Assembly (NCBI GenBank): GCA_031291475.1
Contig: JARLIY010000046.1
Coordinates: 106,134-170,133, forward strand
Length of the DNA stretch: 64,000 bases
Direction: 5' to 3'
DNA from: Xanthobacteraceae bacterium
GTDB lineage: Bacteria > Pseudomonadota > Alphaproteobacteria > Rhizobiales > Xanthobacteraceae
Shown here piece by piece: positions 1 to 6,812 of the stretch. Every line of letters begins with the position of its first letter. Position 1 is the first letter of the stretch. The position numbers were made by a program, and so were the translations under genes. A model generated the notes under the pieces. The model saw only the letters and a list, made by a program, of their open reading frames with translations. It had not been told where the DNA came from and ran no database searches.

Positions 1-216
1 GAATGGGCGGAAGCCGGCTGCTCCATGTGCCTCGGGCTCAACGGCGACCTCGTGCCCGCCGGCGAACGTTGTGCCTCGACCACCAACCGTAATTTCCGCG
101 GCCGGCAAGGACCCGGCGCGCGCACCCATCTGATGTCGCCGGCGATGGTCGCCGCCGCGGCGGTCACCGGGCATCTCGCCGATGTGCGGCCGCTGCTTGC
201 GGACCGGAAGGTTTAG
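1..216 (+). CDS. leuC: 3-isopropylmalate dehydratase large subunit, C-terminal fragment
   Basis: This is the 3' end of leuC; the gene begins outside the window and is read in frame from base 1. LeuC and LeuD form isopropylmalate isomerase of leucine biosynthesis, a cytoplasmic [4Fe-4S] enzyme. The fragment carries the GCSMCLG motif, whose two cysteines are cluster ligands in the aconitase family, followed by the conserved stretch [12 protein letters not shown] and the usual C-terminal end around the [12 protein letters not shown] motif. The stop at 214-216 lies 10 bases before leuD, the standard leuCD order. An aconitase-family paralogue is possible but less likely given the adjacent small subunit. 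Confidence 0.93.
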   Translation, partial: EWAEAGCSMCLGLNGDLVPAGERCASTTNRNFRGRQGPGARTHLMSPAMVAAAAVTGHLADVRPLLADRKV

Positions 217-226
217 AGAGCAACCG

Positions 227-844
227 ATGCAAAAGTTCGTTCGCCTCACCGCCAAGGCTTGTCCGCTCGCTTTGCCCAACGTCAACACCGATCAGATCTT
301 GCCCGGGCGTTACCTGCGGCTGCCGCGCTCGCCGGAGCTCGGGCGCGTGCTGTTCCAGGACTTGCGGCGCGACGCCGCCGGTAATTTGCGGCCCGACTTT
401 CCGCTCAACGCGCCGGCGTGGCGCGACGCCGGGATTTTGCTGGCGGGCCGCAATTTCGGCGGCGGTTCCTCGCGCGAGGCGGCGGTCTATGCGCTCTACG
501 AGGCCGGCATCCGTTGCGTGATCGCGCCCTCCTTCGGTGACATTTTCGCGCAAAATGCGGTGAAAAACGGGCTCCTAGCCGCGGTACTTCCCGAAGCCGA
601 AATGCTCGAGCTTGCCGCCGCCATCGCCGCCGATCCGGACATGCCCGTCACCGTCGACCTCGAGCAGCAAACCATCGCGCGCGGCAACCGCAGCTTCGCC
701 TTCACCATCGATCCGACGAGCCGCAACCAATTGCTCAACGGCTGGGACGATATCGACCTGACCGAAAACCGCCGGGACCGGATCGAAGCCTTCAAGGCCG
801 CGGACCGGGAGCGCCGGCCCTGGGCGCGGCCGGCGCAGCCATAG
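227..844 (+). CDS. leuD: 3-isopropylmalate dehydratase small subunit
   Basis: 205 aa, the normal LeuD length. It is the swivel-domain partner of LeuC, converting 2-isopropylmalate to 3-isopropylmalate. Visible family signatures are NVNTDQILPGRYL near the N-terminus, the GRNFGGGSSREAA loop that contacts substrate, and IAPSFGDIFAQNAVKNGLL. The ATG at 227 was chosen because it lies 10 bases after the leuC stop with a GAGAG-type ribosome site just upstream; a longer in-frame start at 182 would overlap leuC. The gene ends convergently with a small minus-strand gene. Confidence 0.95.
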   Translation: MQKFVRLTAKACPLALPNVNTDQILPGRYLRLPRSPELGRVLFQDLRRDAAGNLRPDFPLNAPAWRDAGILLAGRNFGGGSSREAAVYALYEAGIRCVIAPSFGDIFAQNAVKNGLLAAVLPEAEMLELAAAIAADPDMPVTVDLEQQTIARGNRSFAFTIDPTSRNQLLNGWDDIDLTENRRDRIEAFKAADRERRPWARPAQP

Positions 845-853
845 AGCTTAGCG

Positions 854-1042
854 CTATTTCCGTTCGCTCTCGAATTGTTCCAGCGCGGCGACGCCGAGGG
901 TTTCCATCACTTCCGCATGCGTAGCACCCGCGGTGAGCGAGTCATGCACGTGGTAGGAGGTTGGCGGTCCGGGCAACTCGCGTCCCAGCCGCATCATCTG
1001 GCCCTGCAGCTCATTGCGGCGCGCCGGGAAATTCGTGGTCAT
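854..1042 (-). CDS. small protein resembling the C-terminal part of carboxymuconolactone decarboxylase/AhpD-like proteins
   Basis: 62 aa. The start at 1042 lies 12 bases after the stop of the upstream E2-like gene and has a GGAGACGG ribosome site, so the two are probably translated from one message. The C-terminal half (HVHDSLTAGATHAEVMETLG) resembles the A-x-x-aGaTxeEixEtlg part of the AhpD/CMD fold, but the CxxC of active AhpD-like enzymes is absent and the protein is about half normal length. Function is not assigned; it could be a remnant or a small partner protein. Confidence 0.5.
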   Translation of the reverse strand: MTTNFPARRNELQGQMMRLGRELPGPPTSYHVHDSLTAGATHAEVMETLGVAALEQFESERK

Positions 1043-1054
1043 CGTTTCCGTCTC

Positions 1055-1720
1055 CTAAGCCAGCAGTTTGCCGGGTTCTTCAAGCTGTTGCCGCAGCGTC
1101 TCGAGAAAGCGCGCGGCGTCGGCGCCGAACACCACACGATGATCGCAGGCGAGCGTGAAAAAGGCGCCCCGCGGCCGCGAGGCCGCGACCGAGAGGATCG
1201 CCGACGCGCCGATGGGAACGATCGAGTCGAAAGCCTCGACCACGAAAAATACGCCGAGGTCGCTCAGATAAAACGTCGCGCCGCTATACTCGGCCGGCGC
1301 CAACCGCCGGCTTTTGACCTTCTCGCGCAATCCGCTCCAGTCCTTCGCCAGTTCGGCCAGGGACCGGCCCGTCGCATCGCGCAAAACCGGCGTGATCAGC
1401 CCATCGCCGTTGTCGACGGCAATGCCGATGTCGACGCGCTCGCGGCGCGCCAGCCCGTCCGGCGTATAAGCCGCGTTGAACAAGGGATGCGCGACGATGG
1501 TAAGCGCGCAGGCCCGCGCCAGGAGCAGCGTCAGCGATTGCTGCCGCTCCCGTGCCGCTCTCACCAAAGATTCCAGCGGCAATTGCGCGGTGACCCGGAA
1601 CGTCGGAGCTGCCGCACTCGCGATCATGTTGCGGGCGACGGCCTCACGCAAGCTGGAGGCGCGCTCAATTCGATCGGGCAGCCCCGCCGCGAGCGCTTTC
1701 AACGCCGGACTTGCGACCAT
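1055..1720 (-). CDS. truncated 2-oxo acid dehydrogenase E2-like acyltransferase, catalytic domain only
   Basis: 221 aa from the ATG at 1720 (MVASPALK); a longer reading to 1906 would run into the promoter of the divergent gene at 1890. It matches the E2 catalytic domain (SLREAVARNM, VDIGIAVDNGDGLITPVLRDA, IPIGASAILSVA) but has no lipoyl domain and at most a remnant of the E1/E3-binding domain. The active-site motif, HxxxDG in active E2 enzymes, reads His194-Arg-Val-Val-Phe198-Gly, so the catalytic Asp is replaced by Phe. I infer a non-catalytic or repurposed E2 fold. A complete E2 with intact HRVSDG lies at 11785-12984. Confidence 0.75.
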   Translation of the reverse strand: MVASPALKALAAGLPDRIERASSLREAVARNMIASAAAPTFRVTAQLPLESLVRAARERQQSLTLLLARACALTIVAHPLFNAAYTPDGLARRERVDIGIAVDNGDGLITPVLRDATGRSLAELAKDWSGLREKVKSRRLAPAEYSGATFYLSDLGVFFVVEAFDSIVPIGASAILSVAASRPRGAFFTLACDHRVVFGADAARFLETLRQQLEEPGKLLA

Positions 1721-1889
1721 CTCATCCGTCACCAGTGGATCATGCCCGCTGTATCCTCCGCTCTGGCCGCGAGGTGTAAGTTGCAAATATTTTATGTTAT
1801 CATTTTTTCCTTTGCCCATCCCAGCGGCCGCGTTCGCAAATGGGATGCGACAGCAAGGAAAACATTTGAGGCCAGGCAGGAGGCAGGCT

Positions 1890-2360
1890 ATGGGTATTGC
1901 AACCACTCTCGCGCAGTATCTTGTCGATCGCGACGTTGCATATAAGCTAGTGCCGCATCCTCACACAGAGACCGCATCGGCAAGCGCTGCAGCTAGCAAG
2001 GTGCCGGCTGACAGCGCTGTTAAGGCGGTCGTCCTCAAAGGAGGAGACGGGTTCATTCTCGCGCTGCTTCCAGCGACGCGCCACATCCAGTTTGACGAGC
2101 TCCGGCGAATGCTTGGCGCTGACGTGGACATCGCCAATGAGGAGCAGGTTGAGACGCTCTTTCTTGATTAAGAGCCCGGTTCAGTGCCCGCGCTTGGCGC
2201 CGCGTACGGGCTTAATGTGGTGGTAGACGACAGCTTGGCCCAGCAGCCTGATATCTACTTCGAGAGCGGTGACCACACCAATCTAGTTCATATCAGCGGG
2301 ACAAGTTTCCGGAAGCTGATGACGGATGCCCTACATGGGCGCTTTACCGGACGCGCTTGA
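1890..2360 (+). pseudogene. YbaK/EbsC-type aminoacyl-tRNA deacylase, interrupted by an in-frame TAA
   Basis: The reading frame begins at ATG 1890 behind a strong AGGAGG (1878-1883). It encodes the YbaK/ProX fold (VPHPHTETASASAAAS, then AVKAVVLKGGDGFILALLPA), a family that clears mischarged tRNA. TAA at 2169-2171 stops it after VETLFLD. The same frame continues without another stop for 62 codons, giving EPGSVPALGAAYGLNVVVDD and ISGTSFRKLMTDALHGRF, clearly the rest of the family, to TGA at 2358-2360. The stop falls where relatives usually have Cys in an Asp-Cys-Glu motif. Full length would be about 156 aa. It is either a recent nonsense mutation or a sequencing error; the remainder is not decayed. 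Confidence 0.85.
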
Positions 2361-2599
2361 AGCCCGATCGGAGTATCGCAATCATCTGGCAGAGAGCGCG
2401 AGTTGCGGCGAGTTCATTTTGGCTTTGACGCAAATCAATACAAACCTTTTTCGAAGCCGATAATATGTTTTTCTGTGAAAAATTAAGGGTCAAGGCCTGC
2501 CAAAGCATGTGCCATCCGGGGTTTTGAGAAGCGCATGCGCAAGGTTTTCGCTATCGGGAAAATCGGGTTCGTGCTCCTGTTGCCTGCATGCACCCCGGT
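2361..2599. other. regulatory stretch upstream of cstA
   Basis: About 240 bases without a clear gene. It holds a perfect FixK/FNR-type site at 2425-2438 and a short candidate reading frame beginning at 2535. I see no other structure here. Confidence 0.6.
2425..2438. promoter_or_regulatory. FixK/FNR-type box upstream of cstA
   Basis: TTGACGCAAATCAA, a perfect TTGA-N6-TCAA dyad, 228 bases before the cstA start. The same 14 bases recur at 23025-23038. It probably drives the cstA transcript, whose leader would be long. Confidence 0.7.
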
Positions 2600-2651
2600 C
2601 GTTCGATTGAGGGAGGTGCGGAGTCATGAACAGCTTTTGGCGTTCGATTGA
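2535..2651 (+). CDS. possible tiny lipoprotein (38 aa), uncertain
   Basis: ATG at 2535 follows GAGAAGCGC and encodes a basic N-terminus, a hydrophobic run and a lipobox-like LLLPAC, then a short tail ending inside the second copy of the 41-bp duplication. It looks like a lipoprotein signal with almost no mature part. The stop position depends on the duplication, so the original reading frame may have been different. Chance cannot be excluded. Confidence 0.25.
   Translation: MRKVFAIGKIGFVLLLPACTPVVRLREVRSHEQLLAFD
2600..2640 (+). repeat. 41-bp tandem direct repeat, copy 1
   Basis: Forty-one bases identical to 2641-2681, directly abutting. The unit holds the ribosome site GGGAGGTG, an ATG and the first five codons of cstA, so the translation start has been duplicated. 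Confidence 0.97.
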
Positions 2652-2670
2652 GGGAGGTGCGGAGTCATGA
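2626..2670 (+). CDS. 14-residue leader peptide created by the tandem duplication
   Basis: The upstream copy of the cstA start is read as MNSFWRSIEGGAES and stops at TGA 2668-2670, which overlaps the true cstA ATG (2667) as ATGA. Both starts have the same GGGAGGTG ribosome site. The arrangement is that of a translationally coupled leader: the first five residues match CstA, the rest comes from reading the second repeat's ribosome site in frame. Whether it is made, or is an assembly artefact, is unknown. Confidence 0.4.
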   Translation: MNSFWRSIEGGAES

Positions 2671-2681
2671 ACAGCTTTTGG
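2641..2681 (+). repeat. 41-bp tandem direct repeat, copy 2 (holds the cstA start)
   Basis: Second identical copy; its ATG at 2667 opens the full cstA frame. Confidence 0.97.
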
Positions 2682-4583
2682 ATCGTTATCCTCAGCGTGT
2701 TGACCGTTTATTTGGCCTACACCCTGTACGCCAAACGCATCGACCGGAACGTCATCCAGCCTGACGCCAAACGGGCGACGCCGGCGCGCATGTACATGGA
2801 CGGTGTCGACTTCATGCCGACCAGCCGGAACGTCCTCTTCGGCTATCATTTCAAGGCGATCGCGGCCGCAGGGCCCATCGTGGGACCGATCACCGCTGCA
2901 AATCTTTGGGGGTGGTTCCCTTCGTTGGCTTGGCTGATCCTGGGCGTCAGCTTCATCGGCTGGGCGAGCGACTACTCCGCCATCATGGTCGCGGTGCGCA
3001 ACGACGGCAACAGCCTGTCGGCGATCGCGCACCGGCTGATCGCTCCCCGCACGCGCACGATCCTGTTCATATTCATCTTCTTCTACCTGATGCTGCTGGC
3101 CGGCGCGTTCATCGGAATCCTGGCGGCCATCCTGTCGGCGCGTCCGGACGTGCCCTTCGGCATTGTCATGCTCGGCCTGATGGGGCTTCTCGCCGGCCAG
3201 ATGATGTACCGCTGGAAGATGGGCATTACCGCCGTCACGTTCCTCGTCGTCGCCATTACGCTTGGCGCCATGGCGCTCGGACCCTGGGGGCAGCATTCGG
3301 GCGCGGGCGGCGCGCTGGTGCAAGGTCCGGTGGCGTCCGCCGTGGCATGGGTGAACGACAAGGTCGACAGCATTAGTGGCCGCACGGCCCTCATTGCAGT
3401 CCAGGATCCGACCATGGCTGATCCGAGGATTCCGGCGCCGCGCGCGGACGGCACGCGTCCGACCACCCCCGCGTATGACGCGGTCACCGGTCAGCTCAAG
3501 ACGCTGCCTAATTACCTCTTCTGGATGGTGTTCCTGTTTGCCTTTAGCTACCTCGGGGCGAATCTACCGATCTGGCGCTACGCGCAGCCCGTGGCCTATA
3601 TCGGCTTCTGGATCATGCTGATCACGATTGTCCTCAGCGCGGTGGGAATGGTGGCCGCGCCGCTCCTCGGAACCAAGGATGCGGCGGGCAATCTTATCGG
3701 CGCGTTCGCGCTGCCCGCCGTCAAGGACCTCGGCTTCGGGATCGTCGCGGGCCAGGCATGGCAGCCGCTGTGGCCGATGCTGTTCGTGACTATCGCGTGC
3801 GGCGCCATCTCGGGCTGGCACTCGCTCGTCGGTTCGATAGGGACCGCGCGGCAGCTCGAATACGAGACGGACTGCCTGCCCGTTGGCGCAGGCGCGATGT
3901 TCGGAGAGAACACGCTGGCGCTGCTGTCGCTCACCGCCGTCTCCATCGCCGGGGCCGGCGGCGGCGGCGGCCGGTTCGCGGTGGGCGTCGGCAAGCTGGT
4001 GTACGCTGGTACCTTCGGGCTCATCCCAGAGATCTACGGCACCGCGCTCGGGTTCGGTACGTTCGTGATAATCGTGTTGACGGTAACCGTACTGGTGTTC
4101 CGTGTGATGCGCGTGACGCTCACGGAGTGGATCGGCGACGCCATTCCGGTCGTGCGCAACATGCACGTGTCGAGCATGATCGCGATGGTGCTCACGGCCG
4201 CGCTCGTGCTCACCGGCACATGGGTTTACCTCTGGCAGATGTTTGGCGCTTCCAACCAGCTGATGGCGGCCCTGAGCCTGCTCGTGGTGGTGGTGTGGCT
4301 CAAATCGGAGAAGCGCAACCCGACCTACGCCCTGCTGCCGATGATCTTCATGTACGTAACCACGCTGGCGGCCACTGCCGTCACCGCGCGGAACCTCTAC
4401 GTGACGATCGCAGCGAACCCGAAGATGACGGGGCTGCCGGTGGCGGGCGCGTGGGCTATGATCGCGGTCTCCGTGCTCTTGTTCGTGGCGGCCGTCCTTA
4501 TCGGGTGGGATGGGTACAAAGCCTACCGCCGTTATCACGCGACTCCCGGGCCGGGGGTCCCGCGTTCGGTGCTTGCGGAATAG
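2667..4583 (+). CDS. cstA: carbon starvation protein CstA, inner-membrane peptide/pyruvate-type transporter
   Basis: 638 aa, about 16-18 membrane segments. CstA-family signatures are clear: KRIDRNVIQPDAKRATPA after the first helix, SRNVLFGYHFKAIAAAGPIVGP, WASDYSAIMVAVRNDG, and the central ISGWHSLVGSIGTARQLEYETD block. The family takes up peptides or pyruvate when carbon is scarce. A loop at roughly residues 230-275 carries two short Pro/Thr-rich stretches typical of the longer CstA form. No YbdD-type small partner, which commonly accompanies CstA, is visible nearby; instead a set of unrelated small proteins and paired ATPases follows. The FixK-type box at 2425 and duplicated start suggest low-oxygen and translational control (inference). 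Confidence 0.93.
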   Translation: MNSFWIVILSVLTVYLAYTLYAKRIDRNVIQPDAKRATPARMYMDGVDFMPTSRNVLFGYHFKAIAAAGPIVGPITAANLWGWFPSLAWLILGVSFIGWASDYSAIMVAVRNDGNSLSAIAHRLIAPRTRTILFIFIFFYLMLLAGAFIGILAAILSARPDVPFGIVMLGLMGLLAGQMMYRWKMGITAVTFLVVAITLGAMALGPWGQHSGAGGALVQGPVASAVAWVNDKVDSISGRTALIAVQDPTMADPRIPAPRADGTRPTTPAYDAVTGQLKTLPNYLFWMVFLFAFSYLGANLPIWRYAQPVAYIGFWIMLITIVLSAVGMVAAPLLGTKDAAGNLIGAFALPAVKDLGFGIVAGQAWQPLWPMLFVTIACGAISGWHSLVGSIGTARQLEYETDCLPVGAGAMFGENTLALLSLTAVSIAGAGGGGGRFAVGVGKLVYAGTFGLIPEIYGTALGFGTFVIIVLTVTVLVFRVMRVTLTEWIGDAIPVVRNMHVSSMIAMVLTAALVLTGTWVYLWQMFGASNQLMAALSLLVVVVWLKSEKRNPTYALLPMIFMYVTTLAATAVTARNLYVTIAANPKMTGLPVAGAWAMIAVSVLLFVAAVLIGWDGYKAYRRYHATPGPGVPRSVLAE

Positions 4584-4598
4584 GCGGGCCAGATGGTT

Positions 4599-5231
4599 TC
4601 AGTCCAGCGCGCACTCGGCGAGCGCATGCACGGCTTCGAAGAAATCGCGCGCGGTCTGCCGCTGATTGGGGAGGGAGACATGAATCTGGAAGTGGGGCTC
4701 GGTGCGGCGCACCGACAAACGCTTGACCGCCACTCCGGCGCGCCGGACGAGTTCCAAGAGCACGTCGGCATGTGCGAGCGCCTCGATGCTCGCGTGATGC
4801 ACGACCAAGCTACCGGGAGCCGCGGCTTGGCGCACCAGCCACTCTGGCGGCACGCGCCGAAGCGCGTCGCCAGCGGACCAGGTCACGGGATCGAGTGCTT
4901 CGAACTCGACTTGCGGGGCCCCGCGCAGCACGCCGCGGACGATGAGCGTGTCGCGGCGGCCGCGGATGCGGCCGAGCGCCCACATCCAGGGCGCATCGCG
5001 CGCCTCGAGGAAGATAACGAGCGTAACGCTGGCGAATGGGACCTTGGCGTCGCGGATCACCATCTCAACCGCGGTCGAGCCCAGCCAGCGCACGGTGGTG
5101 CGCCCGCCGAGCACCGGCAGGCCGCCCTGCATCCAGTGCATAAGCAGGCGGCCCCTACGGACATTCCAGATCGTGCCGGCGGCAAACCAGGCAACGAGCG
5201 CAACCGCGGCAACAGCGATGACTTCCGTCAT
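4599..5231 (-). CDS. membrane-anchored protein of unknown function, convergent with cstA
   Basis: 210 aa. One N-terminal membrane helix (residues about 4-22), then a basic WNVRRGR boundary and a soluble domain of about 180 residues that is probably cytoplasmic. I recognise no domain. The complementary frame is also open along this stretch, but its translation is low-complexity and His/Arg/Pro-rich, as expected for antisense, so the minus strand is taken as coding. Its ATG (5231-5229) lies 46 bases from the start of the next plus-strand gene, so the two share a very short divergent region. Its position inside the CstA/ATPase cluster suggests a role there. Confidence 0.7.
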   Translation of the reverse strand: MTEVIAVAAVALVAWFAAGTIWNVRRGRLLMHWMQGGLPVLGGRTTVRWLGSTAVEMVIRDAKVPFASVTLVIFLEARDAPWMWALGRIRGRRDTLIVRGVLRGAPQVEFEALDPVTWSAGDALRRVPPEWLVRQAAAPGSLVVHHASIEALAHADVLLELVRRAGVAVKRLSVRRTEPHFQIHVSLPNQRQTARDFFEAVHALAECALD

Positions 5232-5276
5232 GGCGGACCGGACGATAGCACACCCGGTGCCGGTCGGTGGACGCGG

Positions 5277-5528
5277 GTGCTGCGCGAGTTCATTTACGGC
5301 ATGACCAGCTATGAGTTCGTGCAGCAGGCGCTGGAAATGCGCGCCTCAATGGATAGGCTGTTCATGGTCGGCGTGTTCGGCGACATGCTCGGCGTGCCGA
5401 TCCTGCCATCGTACTACGGGCTGCGCCTGCTGCCTTGGGTCGTGCCGGAGATCGAGGCGTGGAAGCGCGAAGTTCTCCGCGAGCGCGAGTTTGGCAGCAG
5501 CCACGAGCATCACCTGCACGGATTGTGA
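5277..5528 (+). CDS. small hydrophobic/basic protein, paralogue 1 (unknown function)
   Basis: 83 aa from GTG 5277, chosen because the region VLREFIYGM aligns with VVRETIYGM of the next gene, so translation must begin before ATG 5301. GGTGG at 5266-5270 is the likely ribosome site. The core is a hydrophobic segment followed by GVPILPSYYGLRLLPWVVPEI and a basic helix (WKREVLRERE), then a His-rich tail. It shares the pattern LGVPILPxYYxLRLLPxVVPxI with the following gene. I know no named family. The Pro-rich amphipathic block suggests membrane association. It may be a docking subunit or client of the two ATPases downstream. Confidence 0.7.
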   Translation: MLREFIYGMTSYEFVQQALEMRASMDRLFMVGVFGDMLGVPILPSYYGLRLLPWVVPEIEAWKREVLREREFGSSHEHHLHGL

Positions 5529-5539
5529 GGGAAATGGCT

Positions 5540-5818
5540 ATGACCGAAGAAATAAAAGCAGAAGCGAAGAAGAGTTGGTTAGACGTTGTCCGAGAAACTA
5601 TTTACGGCATGGCCGCGCACGACATGAGCCGCGCCGCGCTGCGCACGCGTGCGTCGATGGAGCACCTCTTCATCCTGATCACGATGGGCGACCTCTTGGG
5701 CGTCCCCATCCTGCCGCCGTACTACAGCTTGCGCCTGCTGCCCTACGTCGTGCCGCAGATTGCGACGTGGAAGCGCCGCATGTTGCGCGAGAAAGACGTC
5801 GCGGACACGATGTTCTAG
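5540..5818 (+). CDS. small hydrophobic/basic protein, paralogue 2 (unknown function)
   Basis: 92 aa. ATG 5540 is preferred over 5534 because the GAGGG at 5527-5531 is then correctly spaced. It starts 11 bases after paralogue 1 and ends 9 bases before the first ATPase, so all four genes look like one operon. An acidic/lysine-rich N-terminus (about residues 1-15) precedes the shared core: a hydrophobic helix (HLFILITMGDLLG), the proline-rich VPILPPYYSLRLLPYVVP, and a basic helix WKRRMLREKD. Duplicate small genes kept beside duplicate ATPases suggest a matched pair of pairs. Function unknown. Confidence 0.75.
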   Translation: MTEEIKAEAKKSWLDVVRETIYGMAAHDMSRAALRTRASMEHLFILITMGDLLGVPILPPYYSLRLLPYVVPQIATWKRRMLREKDVADTMF

Positions 5819-5827
5819 GGGGCGGCG

Positions 5828-6799
5828 ATGCGGCTCAAGGACGTGCTGCTGCAGCATCCTGAGCGCCGGTACATCATGTTCGGCGGCGGGGGCGGCGTTG
5901 GCAAGACCACTTTCTCCGCAGCAACCGCCTACTGGCTCGCGAGCCAGGGCAAGAAGGTGCTCGTGTTCTCGGTGGACCCCCAGGCGTCGCTCACCGACAT
6001 CTTCAAGCGCGACATTTTCGGCAAGGGGCCGGTGGAAATCATGAAAAACCTCTGGGCCCAGGAGGTCGACGCGGACAGTCACATCCGGGAATATCAGCAG
6101 GAGGTCCGCCAGAAGATCCTCGACATGTACGGGTTGCCTGCCGTACCCGAGGAGATCGAGAACTACATCCAGGCAGCGAGCGCCGAGCCGGCGATGGAGG
6201 AAAGCGCAATTTTCGACGCCGTGGTCGACGTGGTGATGCAGGGCGATTACGACTACTACATCTACGATCTCGTCCCCCTCGGTCACGCGCTCTATTACCT
6301 GTCGATGGCCAAGGTCTACGACGAGTGGATCAACAAGATCACTAAGCTGCGCGAGGAAATGCGCGAGTACGAGGAGATGGTGAGCCGGCTCCGGCACGAG
6401 AAGGAGTCCGAGCAGGACCAGATCCTCCAGGAGCTGCTCTACATCAAGAACCGCATCAACACCTCGGCCGGCATCCTCACGGACAAGACGAAGACCGGCT
6501 TCTTCTTCGTGGTGATCCCGGAAGCCATGGTCATCAATGACACGCAGAAGGCGGCGAAATTGTTTGCGCAGTTCGACGTGCCGGTCGCCGGCTACGTGGT
6601 TAACCGGGTCATCCCGCACGAGCTGCTGGACCAGAACATCCCGGAATACCTGCGCCGCCGCATCGCCATGCAGGACCAGCACATGCGCGACTTGCAGACG
6701 GCGTTCGGCGACCAGGTTTTAGCCTCAGTGCCCGAGATGGAGCACGATGTCACGGGGCTGCCGATGATCGAGAAGCTGGCCGCAATCATGTTCGCTTGA
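5828..6799 (+). CDS. ArsA/GET3-family ATPase 1, lacking the signature lysine
   Basis: 323 aa. It belongs to the deviant Walker A (SIMIBI) ATPases of the ArsA/GET3 group. The P-loop reads F18-GGGGGVGKTT: the catalytic P-loop Lys (26) is present, but the signature lysine that this class supplies across the dimer interface is Gly21. Switch I is intact (S-V-D50-P) and switch II reads D147-LVPL-G152-H153. A long charged helical region lies at about residues 165-215. There is no cysteine anywhere, so neither the arsenite site of ArsA nor the zinc CxxC of GET3 is present. Expected cytoplasmic or membrane-peripheral. It lies 13 bases before its partner ATPase, whose substitutions are complementary. 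Confidence 0.88.
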   Translation: MRLKDVLLQHPERRYIMFGGGGGVGKTTFSAATAYWLASQGKKVLVFSVDPQASLTDIFKRDIFGKGPVEIMKNLWAQEVDADSHIREYQQEVRQKILDMYGLPAVPEEIENYIQAASAEPAMEESAIFDAVVDVVMQGDYDYYIYDLVPLGHALYYLSMAKVYDEWINKITKLREEMREYEEMVSRLRHEKESEQDQILQELLYIKNRINTSAGILTDKTKTGFFFVVIPEAMVINDTQKAAKLFAQFDVPVAGYVVNRVIPHELLDQNIPEYLRRRIAMQDQHMRDLQTAFGDQVLASVPEMEHDVTGLPMIEKLAAIMFA

Positions 6800-6812
6800 A
6801 CGGGGAAACGCC

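Noticed and set aside
2169..2171. Recoding (selenocysteine or pyrrolysine) at the ybaK-type stop
   Set aside because: The codon is TAA, used for neither.
4593..5276. Plus-strand open frame opposite the membrane-anchored protein
   Set aside because: Its translation is His/Arg/Pro-rich and featureless, while the minus strand gives a membrane helix and a normal soluble domain.
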